Positions 23,354 to 35,985 of a DNA stretch of 64,000 nucleotides are shown here, one piece after another. Origin of the DNA: Rotaria sordida (taxonomy: Eukaryota > Rotifera > Eurotatoria > Philodinida > Philodinidae). The stretch spans positions 1-64,000 of the forward strand of contig CAJNOL010000061.1 of NCBI GenBank assembly GCA_905250125.1, read 5' to 3'. The notes below the pieces were generated by a model. That model was not told the origin of the DNA and did no database searches. It saw only the letters and a program-made list of their open reading frames with translations. The position numbers and the translations under genes are program-made. Position 1 is the stretch's first letter. Each line of letters opens with the position of its first letter.

Positions 23354-25698
23354 GATTTGACTTTTGTTTATATTTAAATAAGATTTTTTGATACGTTTAA
23401 AAAAAAAATAGTCATATGTATTAAAATAAATCGATGAATATGCTTTTTCTTTTCTACATTTTTTATTTTCAATAAATTTCTTCTTCTATTAATTGAAAAT
23501 AATTATTAAAAAAAGTTAAAAAAATTTTTTTTTTAAATGAATTCATCATCAAGATAATGAATGAGAAAAAGAAGAAGTTCACTTCTATCTTCTCTACCAT
23601 TCAGCTTTTTACAGAATCTAAAGCTTTGATTTCAATTGAAAAAAAATGAAAATCATAATCTAAATCAAAAACTTAGTCGATGCTAAAAAACCTACGTAAG
23701 ATTTGAAAAACTAAAACAAAAGCATTATCAACAAACAACACCCATTTGTAACAGCTCACTCATTAAAAAATGTAAATGCAGCATTCTATTCCAAACAAAT
23801 CTTATTTCTCAATGATTCATCAACCTATGAATTACTCTTCAAAAACTAGTATATGACCAACTTTAATTTATAATTTATCATTGCAAGTTATTTTGCCTCA
23901 TCACATTCCTCTTTTATATTCTATTTTTGTCAATAGGATGTGAATGAAGTGAACGTTTACACACTTCAGTCAACCATTGTCCTCTTAGAACATTTCTAAC
24001 TTAAAATATGATATTTGGCATGTATAAATAAGCATAGATCTTAAAATGTATGCATACATACCTGTGAACAACGTAATTCATTCTGTATTCATTTATGAGA
24101 AAATGCTTTATTTTATCGAAAGCCATGTAAACTATGAAAAAATAGCTGTCAATAAAATCTTTGCAAAACTAAAATGTTTGAATATAATGATATTACTATA
24201 ATTATAAACAAAATTTTAATAACATTTTTTTAATTTTATAGATCACTACTAACGATCTGTAAGGTGAAACCTAACTTGAGCAAAGTTCAGATTTTCTTAA
24301 GAGTTACTATTTTTTTCTCAATTTCATAGAAAAATTCTTAAATGATTGTTCTTCATTCTTAGAATCTTAATCAATTGATCAATCGTAGGCACTTTTGACG
24401 ATATGAATCCTTAATTAGGATTATTTTGAATCTATTAATAATGATTGTAATGAACTTCAAAAACATTCATAACCACGACTGTGAACGAAAACCATGGTTG
24501 TATACATCTCTAACCACTACTCCTATTCGATTACAAGAAGATCTTCATTAGATAGAAAGAAGACACAGGAAATGATATCTTAACATTTTCTTCACTTCTA
24601 TGTCAGCCTGAAATGTCCAACATTCTCATTACAGCATTCTACACTCATTTATAATCGTGTTTCTCAAAACTAGTGTAGTAAAGCCATAATATAAGAGTCA
24701 ATAAAAAAGAAATCAAGAGACATATCATTCTGCTTTCTTATACTCTCCTAAAAATATTTTTAAAAAAGCGGTAAGAATGTTCAATATTATATGTAGTATT
24801 CATCGGACTTACAGAATCTAACAACGTCCACTTTCTCGACCGAAAATATGTAGATTTTTAATTTTTATTTCTTTTCTACGCTATATACATTTTGAAGTAT
24901 CCTCTATCTACTGAATATATTTCAAGAGAGTTTACAAAAAAAGCTCAAACTTAAAAAAAAACAATGGATCGTTGAGGTGCTCTCAAGATTTTGATGTTTT
25001 TATTCGAACAGAACAAGAAGCTCAAAAATGAGGACTACTCAAACAGTATCTAGTACCTGTAAAAAATGTTTAGTCCTATCAGACGTCTCGTGACTGAGAA
25101 AGAGGGACGATAAGAGGAAGGAGTAGTGTTAGCTCGCTTGGACGAGCTTACGTTTGTTTATTTTAAAATGTATATATATTCTAAAATGTCCTTAACAACA
25201 CGTACATATATATATTACAAGATACAATAGCGAAGAAGAAAAAAAGAAAAAGAATAACAATCGCAAAGAGAGAGAGATAGAGTAGGTGGATCGAGGCCTG
25301 TAACAAGTAGTTTTCACACCTTTGCGACTTCAATGTTTCCTCGCCAGAATCATCATGAATTTTGAGTCTATAACAATATTTGCACTATTCACCGAAATAT
25401 ATTTGTTTTGAAAGCTTTCAAAATTTTCTACTGAGTCGTTCTTCAACCGTGCCAGAAAAGTGAAGAAATCTTCCTTAAGTTAATTCGAATTTAGAAATCT
25501 GTCAGAATATATTGTCTAGACTTTACGCCATCTATGTTAAAAATATATAGAGAATCGTATAAAGTGAACATAACAGAGGTATTTCTATGTTTACAACACA
25601 TTTGATGTAGTTTAGTTTTCTGTTTATACATTGTTTAATATAATTGACCTCGAATTGTGTTTTCTCTGCTTCATTAAATAGTTTAACATTTTATTAAA
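23354..25698. other. Spacer phytochelatin synthase to MEIG1; no gene seen
   Basis: A polyadenylation-type CAATAAA lies near 23469. The remaining 2.2 kb is AT-rich with no open frame of interest, no tRNA-like sequence and only simple runs, for example a GA-rich tract near 25225-25280. Confidence 0.55.
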
Positions 25699-26036
25699 AT
25701 GGCAGCATCAGCTTTAGCAGTACTCGAACCTAAATCATTGATTCGTCCAACACATTGGTCGAAAGAAGTTGAAAATGCATATCGTTTTCAATTAGCTGGT
25801 TATCGAGATGAACTTGAATATAAACGAATTCGTCAAGTAGCAGAGGTTTATATTAAATTTTTTTTTTAAACTCTATTATTCATTATGAAATACTATATCT
25901 ATAGATTGATATATGGCCTGATAGTGGCTTTGTTAAGAAATTACAACGTCGAAAAGATGGCTTTTTTTATTATTTTGATAAACTTCGTGAATGTCCAGAC
26001 AAGGACATAAAAAAATGTAAAATATATTCGTATTAA
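25699..26036 (+). CDS. MEIG1: MEIG1 homologue (meiosis expressed gene 1)
   Basis: MEIG1 is a small protein that partners PACRG and is needed in mammals for building the sperm manchette and flagellum. Two exons, 25699-25845 and 25905-26036, encode 92 residues (about 88 in mammals). Nearly the whole chain aligns with the family: [60 protein letters not shown] and [10 protein letters not shown], ending in KIYSY. The aromatic and basic residues of the WPxxGxVKKLQRR block are intact. The donor GTTTAT after exon 1 is weak, but the joined frame matches the family without a gap. The next genes on the same strand (EFCAB10, then an unknown basic protein) may form a loose cilium-related group. Confidence 0.93.
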
Positions 26037-27248
26037 AAAATAAATATTATAAATAAATATCGTATTTATTTATTTGTATTTTTTTCTTCTATTTACTTGT
26101 TGTATTTGTTTTAGATATTGCATGAGTATATAGAAAAATCTCTTTGAATAATTTATATACAGGTAGATTATTTAATTATTTTCCTTTTCTCTTTATTGTC
26201 ATTGAAACTCAAACAATTCATTATTGAATATAACAACTAACTATTTAATAAATACATATACAAAGCATAGATGAATGTTTTCTCTATTCAACTACTATCT
26301 TTTCAAAAACGCTAGTCTCAATCATTATTTGTGATAGCCTAGCGAGGACAGCTCGTCAAGCGATAAACTGTTTTTCAGATGAGTCTTACATCATTAGGTA
26401 GAGTCTATTGAGACTAGAAAAAGTCTCAAGTTATTCGTACTGATAGGTCTTTCTTCTTGAGTTTTTCAACAAAATGCCGTGATTCCGCTTAGGTCATCTT
26501 CTCGATCAACTTTCGAGTTCAAACTTTGTATAAATAGAGTTGTATATGGAACTAGTTCACATTTTGTGAAATTTTCAGATTGTTTTAGTACTTCCTATCC
26601 TGAGATACGAATATTGAAAACTCTGTTCTTATATTCGTATCTCAGGATAGAAGATACTAAAAAATCTGAAACTTTCACAGAATGAACTAGTCCCATTGAT
26701 AATTCTTGAACTCGAAAGTCGATTTTGAAGATGACCGGAGCGGAATCACGATAAACTGTTGAAAAACTCAGTAAAATGACCATAGCTCAAGAAGAAAGAT
26801 CTATGGGCACGAGTCATTTTAGGCTTTTTCTAGTTTCAACGGACCCTATCTAACGAGGTAACACTTATTCTAAACACGGTTTTACCATCTGGCAGGTTCT
26901 TTCATAAAGATGAAAAGAATTAGTAAACTAGGCTTTTCATCATTGAAAACAGTCAAATTGTAACTATAGTTTTGATTTATGTATCATCCACTAATCATTT
27001 TGTGCTAAAATTGATCAGCCGAAAGTATTATTACACTAATAGAATACTATTTCAAAATTTCTATTTTTTGCTAAATTTTACTAATAGATGATAAGTATCA
27101 ATAAATATATAAGGTTAATTGGGATCGAGTTAAATATTTCTTTTTCTATTGACAAATTTGTATTTCATAATTCATATTTTATTAATTTGAATCCTATGAA
27201 TTGAATCAAATTTTAGACAAACAAGTTAATAATTAATTTTCTTTCCAT
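26037..27248. other. Spacer MEIG1 to EFCAB10
   Basis: Apart from the foldback element at about 26383-26872 this stretch is AT-rich without a gene. Open frames of 62-68 codons at 26479-26783 on both strands merely read the arms of that palindrome. Confidence 0.55.
26383..26872. repeat. Foldback element, family shared with 55280 and 61240
   Basis: Two arms of about 230 bp pair around a centre near 26620, where ATCCTGAGATACGAATAT meets ATATTCGTATCTCAGGAT. Outer pairs include TTCTTCTTGAG / CTCAAGAAGAA and GACTAGAAAAAG / CTTTTTCTAGT. The core words (hyphenated: TCCT-CCTGA-ATA-GAATAT) recur in the elements near 55.5 kb and 61.6 kb, suggesting one family. It is non-coding. Confidence 0.65.
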
Positions 27249-27855
27249 ATGGATAATTATCCAAGTGCACCAAATGCTAATCCAATAGAAGAAACAGCAA
27301 CTGATTATCTTCAAATGCATCGTATTCCTGAACTCTTTCATAATCTTTCAGCATCTATAGTTTATAACAGACCAGGTGAATAAATAAGACAAAAAACAAA
27401 AAATCATATCTTTATCATATTTGTAAATGTCTAGATGATCCAAAGGGGTTCATGGTTGATTATCTTGAACAATTAAAAAAAGCTCGAGCAACTGGTCTTC
27501 CATTTCCAGCACTTGTTCAAGATACAGATCTAACATCTGTTTTTCGTATGCTTGATCCTGTTGGACTTGGTTATATAACATATTCACAATATGCATCTAG
27601 TAAGATTAATTATTTTTCAAATATATTCATTTTATTGTCGGTTTTTTTTTGTTTCTAGCGATGGAAGCTCTCGGTATAACAAAATACAATACAGCACCAA
27701 CCGGCAAAGATAAAGATCAAATTTCATCTGAAACATTTTGTCAAGAAGCGTATGATCATTTTATAATTTTTTTCTTTATTTTGAAATTATTTCTTTATAT
27801 TTTATATAGGAAAAAACGACTTAATGAATTAAATGCTACTTTTTTTGTTCAATAA
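27249..27855 (+). CDS. EFCAB10: EFCAB10-like EF-hand/RIIa-type small protein
   Basis: Four exons (27249-27375, 27435-27599, 27659-27749, 27810-27855) encode 142 residues. The N-terminus TATDYLQMHRIPELFHNLSA has the form of an RIIa/DPY30 docking helix pair. RPDDPKGFMVDYLEQLKKAR, TGLPFPALVQD and a degenerate EF-hand around FRMLDPVGLGYITYSQY follow, all in the order of EFCAB10. The EF loop DPVGLGYITYSQ lacks several calcium ligands, so calcium binding is doubtful. The family has no proven biochemical role; its RIIa fold and reported expression suggest ciliary or flagellar docking. It follows MEIG1 on the same strand. A CAATAAA signal is at about 27909. Confidence 0.82.
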
Positions 27856-29945
27856 TTTCATTGCACCTATCATATAGTTTTATGTTTTCTTAACTGAATT
27901 TTTTTTTTCAATAAATTTTGTTGAAATAGATATGAATTTATTGTAAGATGATCAGTCAAAATGGTCATATTTTGAAAATAATCATCATTAGTTCACGCAA
28001 AAACAATTACAATTTCCTCTAGAATCCTAATTGTCATCTATACATTATTCCACATCGAATATCAAAAAAAAAAAAGATCAATGAAGAAATAATTTTCATG
28101 AGGAAAGAAGATGCATTATGACTAACGAATGAACAGGAAAATCAGTTGAAAAATAAAATAAATAGACTAAATGAGAAATATGTACAAAATTCGATACTCG
28201 TTCAAATAGTTAGACAAACGAAATAATTATTTGACATATAACTTATTAAAAATCAATATCATCCTATCAATAGTTTGAATATGAACTTGTTATTGAAAAT
28301 TTTACTAGAGAATTTCTTTATATAATTCCAAACTGTGACAGACATTGTTGATATACGATCACAGACCAAATATCAATAACGTATTGTTATAATACATGAA
28401 CACGACTGACTTATTGCATATCTTGAGAATTAGGTAAAAGGATGCTGAAGAAATATATCTCAAAATAAATAGAATAAAACAATCTTCCTGCGATCAGAAA
28501 CATCGTGTTTCGCATTTTAATCTCACAGAGATTGTGTACTAACAGCAGAGCTGGACAACTCAACTCAACTCAATCATATTTGAAAATTCTAATCAAAGTA
28601 AATTTGTTCTTGTTTTCCTTCATTGAACGAATTATAGAAAGAGTTTTATTATTGTTCATCATATACAAAAATTTCTTTCCTTTCATATCAGAATACAATT
28701 AGAATTATTTACTATAGAATGATTTGGAGTATTTAACAGACTACAAGAGAAGATTATAGTTGAATCAAATACTATTGAACAAAAGATGAACACGTTATAA
28801 GTGATATATGTTTAATAATAGATATCACATCAGTTCATCGAAACAAATGCTGTGCATGATATTGCCGTAGTAAATAAAGACAAATGAACGTTGTACCTAT
28901 GACCTGAAAAAAAGGAAAACACATCGGTATGTTGAGAGAATAGGCGCATAAATTATATGCACTTATCAAAGAAAGAAAAAAAAATAGTAATATATATATA
29001 AATGCGAATGTGATTCAACTATCCCGAAATAAAAGTTCTAGAGAAATCATAGTCATAACTTGACCTTTCATTGGTTTTATTGTGTAAATTGATCTGATAA
29101 TAACAATTTCAAAAATTTTTTTAAGTTGAATTGCCCAGCTCTAGCTAACAGCCTTTTTTTAAGAAGTTATTTTTGATTCAATCTTTGTTCAATTGACGTA
29201 TAGAATTGAAATTTAGTCGACTAAAGAGTTTGATTGAATATATAATTTCTCATATTTTTATCTTTGGCATAAAACTGAGAATAAGGCACTCCTATCGATT
29301 CAATAATTGATTTTTTTTCTTTTATGTCATGCTTTCTTTTTTTTTCTATTCTACTTGATGTTAAACATAGTAATATTTGATGAAAAGAAATGTAATGATT
29401 GCTATTGCAAGATGAAGGTTTTCCTTTGAGATGGATCAAACAAACATCATCAAATAATTAATTTTTATTATGTCTGGAAAAATTCTTGCTTATACAAGTT
29501 ATTTTGACACCAACTAAATACTATTTCTTTTTTGGTTTTTAAATATTTATGAACAAATTTATTACTGGATGCCAATCGATATGCAACGTACAAGAATAAT
29601 AAAATTTGTTTCGTTTTCTCTTTTTTATAACTAAATGATTCTTATAAGCAAATAGATGACTGTTCAAACAAATTATAATACATCCAGCAGACTCTCATTT
29701 ATTTTCTATTTTAGTTCAAAGTTGATTGAAGAGCAAAAAAAAAGAATGAAATCTAAATTCCATTTTACTCTCGTTGTTCTGTTTGTTCGTCCATTGCATT
29801 TCTCGTTACTATAACTTTTCATTTCTTTTTTTTTATTTATTCTTTCTTTGCAGCTATGTTTTTTACATATAAATTTTTTTGTCAACAATTATAGACATCG
29901 ATCAGCTGTATAATTTGAAAGTTAGTTACTAGATAAAGAAAAAAA
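27856..29945. other. Spacer with a hAT-like element
   Basis: This is AT-rich DNA with no convincing gene. It contains the 599-bp element at 28546-29144 and, apart from that, only short frames without recognisable content. Confidence 0.55.
28546..29144. mobile_element. Non-autonomous hAT-like element with CTAACAG target duplication
   Basis: Direct repeats CTAACAG flank the element at 28539-28545 and 29145-29151; counting one further base gives 8 bp (CTAACAGC). The ends are inverted: CAGAGCTGGACAACTCAA at the left, and TTGAATTGCCCAGCTCTAG at the right. The interior is non-coding. An 8-bp duplication with CAGAG-type termini is the hAT signature; no transposase is present. Confidence 0.75.
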
Positions 29946-30701
29946 ATGAATGAATATGAATATTATTATGATCAATATCGTCGTTTACCAAGAAATTCAT
30001 TAGCTATTCAAAGAGATTTAGCCGATTATCATTCGACAGTATGTGCATCAACTTATAATTTTTGGTCTGGAATTGAAAAACGACCTGTTACAACTACTTA
30101 TATTGATGGAAGTTCATTATTAGGTCTTCATGAACGTCCGTATAGTATGAAAGGTTTATTTCCAAAAGGAAAAAGTCGACGAAAACCATCTGTACCATGT
30201 GAAAAGAAAATAGTAAGGATTTAATTGAAAATTGACACATCATATCAGGTTCATGATTTTGTTAAGAATACAGGTGATATTTTTATGTCATTAGTACCAG
30301 CTGAAAAAACAAATTTTGATACAGCTACAATTCGATCAGAAAAAACTCGGTCACCTTTATCAATGGCTACAGCAACACAATATTCAACATTACCTGATGT
30401 ACGACAAAAAAATATTGATATTCGAAGTAATCGAATATATAGTGCTACTATATTTGATGATGATAATAATAGTGAAGCAAAATTTTATGGACGTTGTGCA
30501 ACAACACATGTTAATGGTGGTTGGGTACGACGATATAAATCTATAAATGAATCTCAAACATTAACTGATTTATTACGTGATCAAACAAATAGAGATAAAA
30601 TTTTACCTAAAAAACGATCATATCATCAATTATTGTATTCATCATCTTCAGCATCAGCATTTACTGCTTCATTAATCAGACGTAGACGAGCAAAATGTTG
30701 A
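29946..30701 (+). CDS. Unrecognised small basic protein, two exons
   Basis: I do not recognise this family. Exons 29946-30212 and 30249-30701 give 239 residues, rich in Arg, Lys, Ser, Thr and Tyr. There is no signal peptide, membrane helix or known catalytic motif. Visible features are an N-terminal YEYYYDQYRRLPR, YNFWSGIEKRPVTTTY, the clustered NGGWVRRYKS and a basic tail ending RRRRAKC. Codon choice matches that of neighbouring host genes, which supports a real gene. The intron (30213-30248) would be only 36 nt, unusually short. Small basic proteins with repeated Tyr/Pro/Arg patches are common among microtubule inner proteins, and the upstream neighbours are MEIG1 and EFCAB10, but a ciliary role is only a guess. 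Confidence 0.6.
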
Positions 30702-33700
30702 TAAATATAATGTATTTACACATTGAAAAGAAAGATACTAGTTCGAATTGTTTTTATGATATGTAAAATGTTAATTTAAAGAGTTCCTTTTTTTTCCTTA
30801 AGTAGAACATGATATTTAATTTGATGAAGATTATTCTTCTCAATGTACATAGTTTATCATTGGCTATTCGATAGGTGAATACCGAACAGTTATTCATAAC
30901 TATTATATAAAGTTCTATGTACTCTTGATGTCTTATGAACTTAACTATATAACGATCTTAATCGAATTCAGATTGATTGAAAAAAAAATTCTTTGAAGTT
31001 GGAAAAAACTATACGATGCATTCCACCGAATGATATCAATAAGGCATCGACATGTTAACTTCGTCATCAACAATATTATATGCAGTTTTTGTTATAGGAA
31101 TAAAATTGAAAACTAAAATATATTTATATTGAAGTATTGACGTATCAAACAATATTCATAAGGATGTACGACAATTATATCATGATGATTTAAAATCTAT
31201 TGAATATATTTTCATGTATCTATCTTAATAAGATTCGATCTAACTATTCTTCTTGAACATATTTATTCTGTTATTTATTTAATTTGAAAAAAAAAGTGAA
31301 GAACAAACTGTTTGCTTAATTTTTGATGATTTCTAATATTATGTACTAATTAGTGTAAGTCAGTTACTATTTATCGATCGAAAACTAATAGAATGCATTG
31401 ACAACTTATATAAATTAAGGAAAGTCATAATAAATTCAAGATCAACCATTAAGAATATTGGGAATCAACGATAATAATAAAAATCACTAGAAATCAGAAC
31501 TTCTACATTAACTTTTTCACTTGTGATTTTTCAGTGATTTCTGTCGAGTTCTAATGATTTTCAATGATTTCCATTAGTTTTTAATGATTTTCAATAGTTT
31601 CCGATTATTTCTAACCAATTTCACGTTATTTTTCATATCATTAATGTATTGAAGTAATTTCTAATGATTTCAATCACTAGAAATTAGTTTCTTGTCTCTT
31701 GATTAAAAATATAATCAATACGATGATAATATAATAATATGAAATTATTTCTTATACTAGCACAAACAAAAGTTTTATAATGTTTCAATAACAATGATTT
31801 GTAGTTATTGGTTTTGTAGAAAATGATTTTTGGATAAAACGAGAACGCATGAAATTTCTTTTACGAATAAAATCTTTTTAACAGTAATATTTTAGTTTAT
31901 TTTAAGAAATTTAAACGTACGATTAGTCTAAAAGTTCATCAAATGCTTAACTTTGGAAATAGTCTAATAGAAGTAAGTCATGATACAAAAAAAAACTTCT
32001 TGGAATTCTCATTAAATATTTTAACTAAAGGTAAAAACTTGTAGTCGAAATTAATAATATTATTCTCAATACAATAATAATTGATCGATTACATAAATCA
32101 TAATTAGATACTATTTATTATCGTTAAATTATTGTCTTTAGTAATATACATGATATAGATTATGATGATCATAGTCGAAATTATTTTTTAATAATTTAAT
32201 ATCAATGTGTTTAAAAGCACAAAACTATATATGTCGAAATCATTATGTTGATGATTGACGAACAATTTATGTAGATATTGAAGTAGTTATACAATAGCAT
32301 AGAACAGATTTAGAAGACAAGCAAACATTATCAGATACATTTTTGCATCTAAAGATTGTGATCTTGTTGATAAATTGATATTTCAAGTTGTTGCTGATCA
32401 TCCAAATTTAAAAGACATATATAAACATAAAATATTTTTATTTATAAATTCAATGACATTCAATCATTGTCTTTTTCTGATATTTATCTTGATTCAATGA
32501 TGAATTACATCTTTATCTTGTTGAATATAATCTAATATATTTTTCTTTTTTGTTTTTATCATTTCATATATTATATATGAATTATATTTATCGATGAAGT
32601 AGACAAATAAACTTTTCTTGAGTATTGATCCAAAAGAACGTTTCGGATAAAATGTGTCAAACATAAATATTTCTTTCAAATAAACAGATGAATGACATTC
32701 AACAGAATTTTGTCAAATCTAAAAAAAAAACTCAAACATCTTGACATATGTCTTATTTATTTCTCGGAAGACAATTTCTTCTAATATTAAATTGAAGAGT
32801 TATAATTACAATCTGAACAACATAGTCAATTATATTTTATTGGATTAATGAGTTTTTTATTAGTTTATAAAACATTATCAAAAAATATTAAAACATTAAT
32901 CAATAAAATAAAAGAGTTATGTTATTTCGGTTATAATTAATATCACTAAAACTATTGAGAATTATTCAAAACTTCAGAACTAATACATAAAAAATGTCAA
33001 ATAATCAATTATGCTTAGTCGTTCTTCAAAGCAAGAATGATTATATACATATTCATATAATCACGATGAAATTATTAAATAATCTCTTTAGTAGCAATCA
33101 ATATTTACAATAAATATTTCAATAATAGTACGATTCATTTTGATTTATTTTTTTATGATTTTCATTAAAAATAAATGACTAAATCATTGATTTAAATTCA
33201 ACAAACAAAAAATATGAATGTATTTTCTGAGTTTCATCATAGAGAAACATTTATATGTGAAATTTGTATTTTATATCAATGGATATTGTGAATTTGTCAA
33301 CATGCACCTGAATTAGTTTTTTTTTAACCTCGATAAAAAAAAAACACTAAATGTGTGATAAGAACTAAACGATATTTCTTTCGAAGCTATAATAATTTTA
33401 TTTATTTATTATGTAAGGATTTTCTTGTAAGTTCAATATCTTAAGAAAGACTTTCGGAATATTTTTAAATTATCATTTAACAATTACATGACTCTAATAT
33501 TAAGTAAAACATTTATTCAATTGATGTTTTCGAAATAGTAAACATTATAGTATAAGAACAAGACAAAACAAAATACGAGTTCACGGGAACCCATATTCTA
33601 GAATCTTAACACAACCAGAAGATGATAATAAAACAAGCAGAAGAAGAAAAAACTTTGACATTCACCTTGTCGATTATTCTACGACTCACAATATAATAAA

Positions 33701-34369
33701 ATCTGATTATTTTCTATTTTAAAATCACTGCACAATTTCATCTTGTCTAAAAGCTTATTCTATAAATGAACTTGTACTTTGTACCCGACAACTAACTCAT
33801 ATCTTGTTTTATGGAACAATGACATCGTCCTTTTCACTCTATCAAATCGGGACATACTCGATAAAAACTATTCAATATAAATAATCATTAGTATAGTACA
33901 AGAGATTTGGTGACCATCATGTTATATTTATGATAAAAACGGCACATTAAACAGTAAATGACTTCTACAAAATGACATTCACCGTTCTTATTTTATTTGT
34001 CAAAATAGTATAAAACAGAAATAATTCAACCTACGACGATAATTATAAAAACAAATTGCTAAAATGAACATCTATTTTTTGTCAATAACTAGCTTTTTAA
34101 TCAAGAAAAAAGCAATGATCATCTAATATTTTGACGTCAATTCAATAACATGAACAAATCTGTATGTTTTCAAAATAACTTTTCTTTGTTTTTTGGTCCC
34201 ATTTTTGTAGTTAATTAATTATTAATCAATTGATTTTTTTTCTCTTATTGTCTATGTCTGGTTTTAGTTTTTTTTAGAAACATAATTTTAAGCTGTTCAA
34301 AGTTTACTTCCGACTCGATATATAAATATGCCTTACAAACAATCAGTCTTTCATTGAATTCTTATAAAA
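30702..34369. other. AT-rich spacer with possible decayed gene fragments
   Basis: This stretch has no intact gene. At about 31480-31690 the words AATGATTT and ATTTCTAG recur irregularly, with ATCACTAGAAAT at both edges. Between about 32321 and 33290 there are short frames that read like host coding DNA but lack starts and linking splice sites. One is 32321-32500, containing the run CDLVDKLIFQVVADHPNLKD; another is about 32806-32940. They may be remains of a dead gene of unknown family. Confidence 0.4.
34317..34328 (+). promoter_or_regulatory. TATA-like box of the P450 gene
   Basis: GATATATAAATA lies about 45 bases before the ATG at 34370, a plausible core-promoter position with a short leader. 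In such AT-rich DNA this match could be chance. Confidence 0.35.
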
Positions 34370-35985
34370 ATGTTAGTCTTGGTGCTGGTTGCCATCGTTA
34401 CTATGCTGGGCATGAGCATAATGCATCATAAAGTAAGTAATTCATATAAAATAGAAAAAAAAAAAAACAAATTTTCAAATAATTTTTATTTAATTTTAGA
34501 AATTCAATAATAATGAAAAGAAAGAATCTTCAACTACAGTACCATGTGGTCCTCGTCCATGGCCAATTGTTGGTAATCTTCTTCAATTAGGTTATCGTCC
34601 ATATGAAACATTACATCGCTGGTCGAAAATATCGAAATATGGAGAAATATTTCGACTTCATCTTGGTTCACAAATAGTTGTTGTACTTAATTCACCATCA
34701 ATTATACGTGAAGCATTACATGATCATGGTGAAATATTTGCTGGTCGTCCATATCTTCATATGATTCATGAAACATTACATGGTAAAGGTGTTATATCTG
34801 CTCCATATGGTCGAGAATTTCATGAACATAAAAATTTTCTTATAAGAAGTTTTAATCGATTTGGACGTCGACGACGATCATCATTAGAAAGTGGTTGTCT
34901 TGATCAAGTACGTTTTGTAGCTGAAAAAATTCGTGAAAAACAATCATCACCATTTCGTATTGGTAATATGTTAAGTCAAATAGCATGTAATAATATTTGT
35001 ACACTTACATTTGGTCGTTATTTTGAAACAATAAATATGAATAATTTATTTGAAAAAATTAATGAAAATTTTAATCAAACAACAACAATAGCATGTTTTA
35101 ATTTTTTACCATTTACAAGAAAATTTCAAAAGAATATTTTTGAAAATGTTAAAGATTGTAATCGTGTTATACAAAAATTAGTTGGAGAACGTGAAACAAA
35201 TTTTGATAATGAATTTATTACAAATATTGTTGATGCTTATTTAGATGAAATGAATCAACATCGACAACGAAGTACATATTTTTCAAAAGAAAATCTTGAT
35301 TCACTTGTTCAAGATCTTTTTGTTGCTGGTACAGAAACAATATCAAATACACTTCATTGGACTATTTTTTATATTGTTGCACATCCATATGTACAAGTAA
35401 ATATTCATGAAGAAATCGATCGAATTATTGGTAAAGATCGACCACCATGCGATAAAGATCGTAGTCGAATGTTTTATATAGAAGCTGTTTTACTTGAATC
35501 AATGCGTTGTCATTGTGCTGGTCCAATATTACTTCCACGAGCAACAACACAAGATATTACTTTTCATAATTATTTTATTCCAAAAGATACATTTATACTT
35601 GTTAATATGTGGTCAGCAATGAAAGATGAACAACATTGGTCTGAACCAGAAAAATTTGAACCAGAACGATTTTTAGATGAAAATCATCGTTTACGTAATG
35701 TTAATCATCCAGCTATGATGCCATTTAGTATAGGAAAACGTGCATGCACAGGTAAAAATTTTGTCTTTTTTTTGTTTTCTTCTTTAAATAAATCAAAACA
35801 AATAATTTTCATTTTTTGTTTTAGGTGAACAAATTGCAAAAATTCAATTATTTTTGATATTAGTGAGTTTATTTCAAAAATTTGAATTTCGTTTTGCAAA
35901 TGGTTGGATTCCAAAAGATCTACGTGGTCAACCTGGTGTTACCCTTCGTCCACCAAACTGTCAATATGAAGCCTTTGTTCGATAA
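34370..35985 (+). CDS. Microsomal cytochrome P450 (CYP2-clan-like)
   Basis: This is a haem-thiolate monooxygenase, probably anchored in the endoplasmic reticulum. Three exons (34370-34432, 34500-35751, 35825-35985) encode 491 residues, a normal length. The first exon encodes the membrane anchor (MLVLVLVAIVTMLGMSIM); a proline-rich hinge CGPRPWPIVGNLLQLG follows. Other blocks: I-helix VAGTETISNTLHW (AGTET variant of AGxxT), K-helix EAVLLESMR (ExxR), FEPERF (PERF), and the haem loop PFSIGKRACTG with the cysteine ligand, split by the last intron just after the Gly codon's first base. All essential residues are present. CYP2-like family assignment rests on the PGP hinge and on KYGEIFRLHLGS; substrate is unknown. 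Confidence 0.94.
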
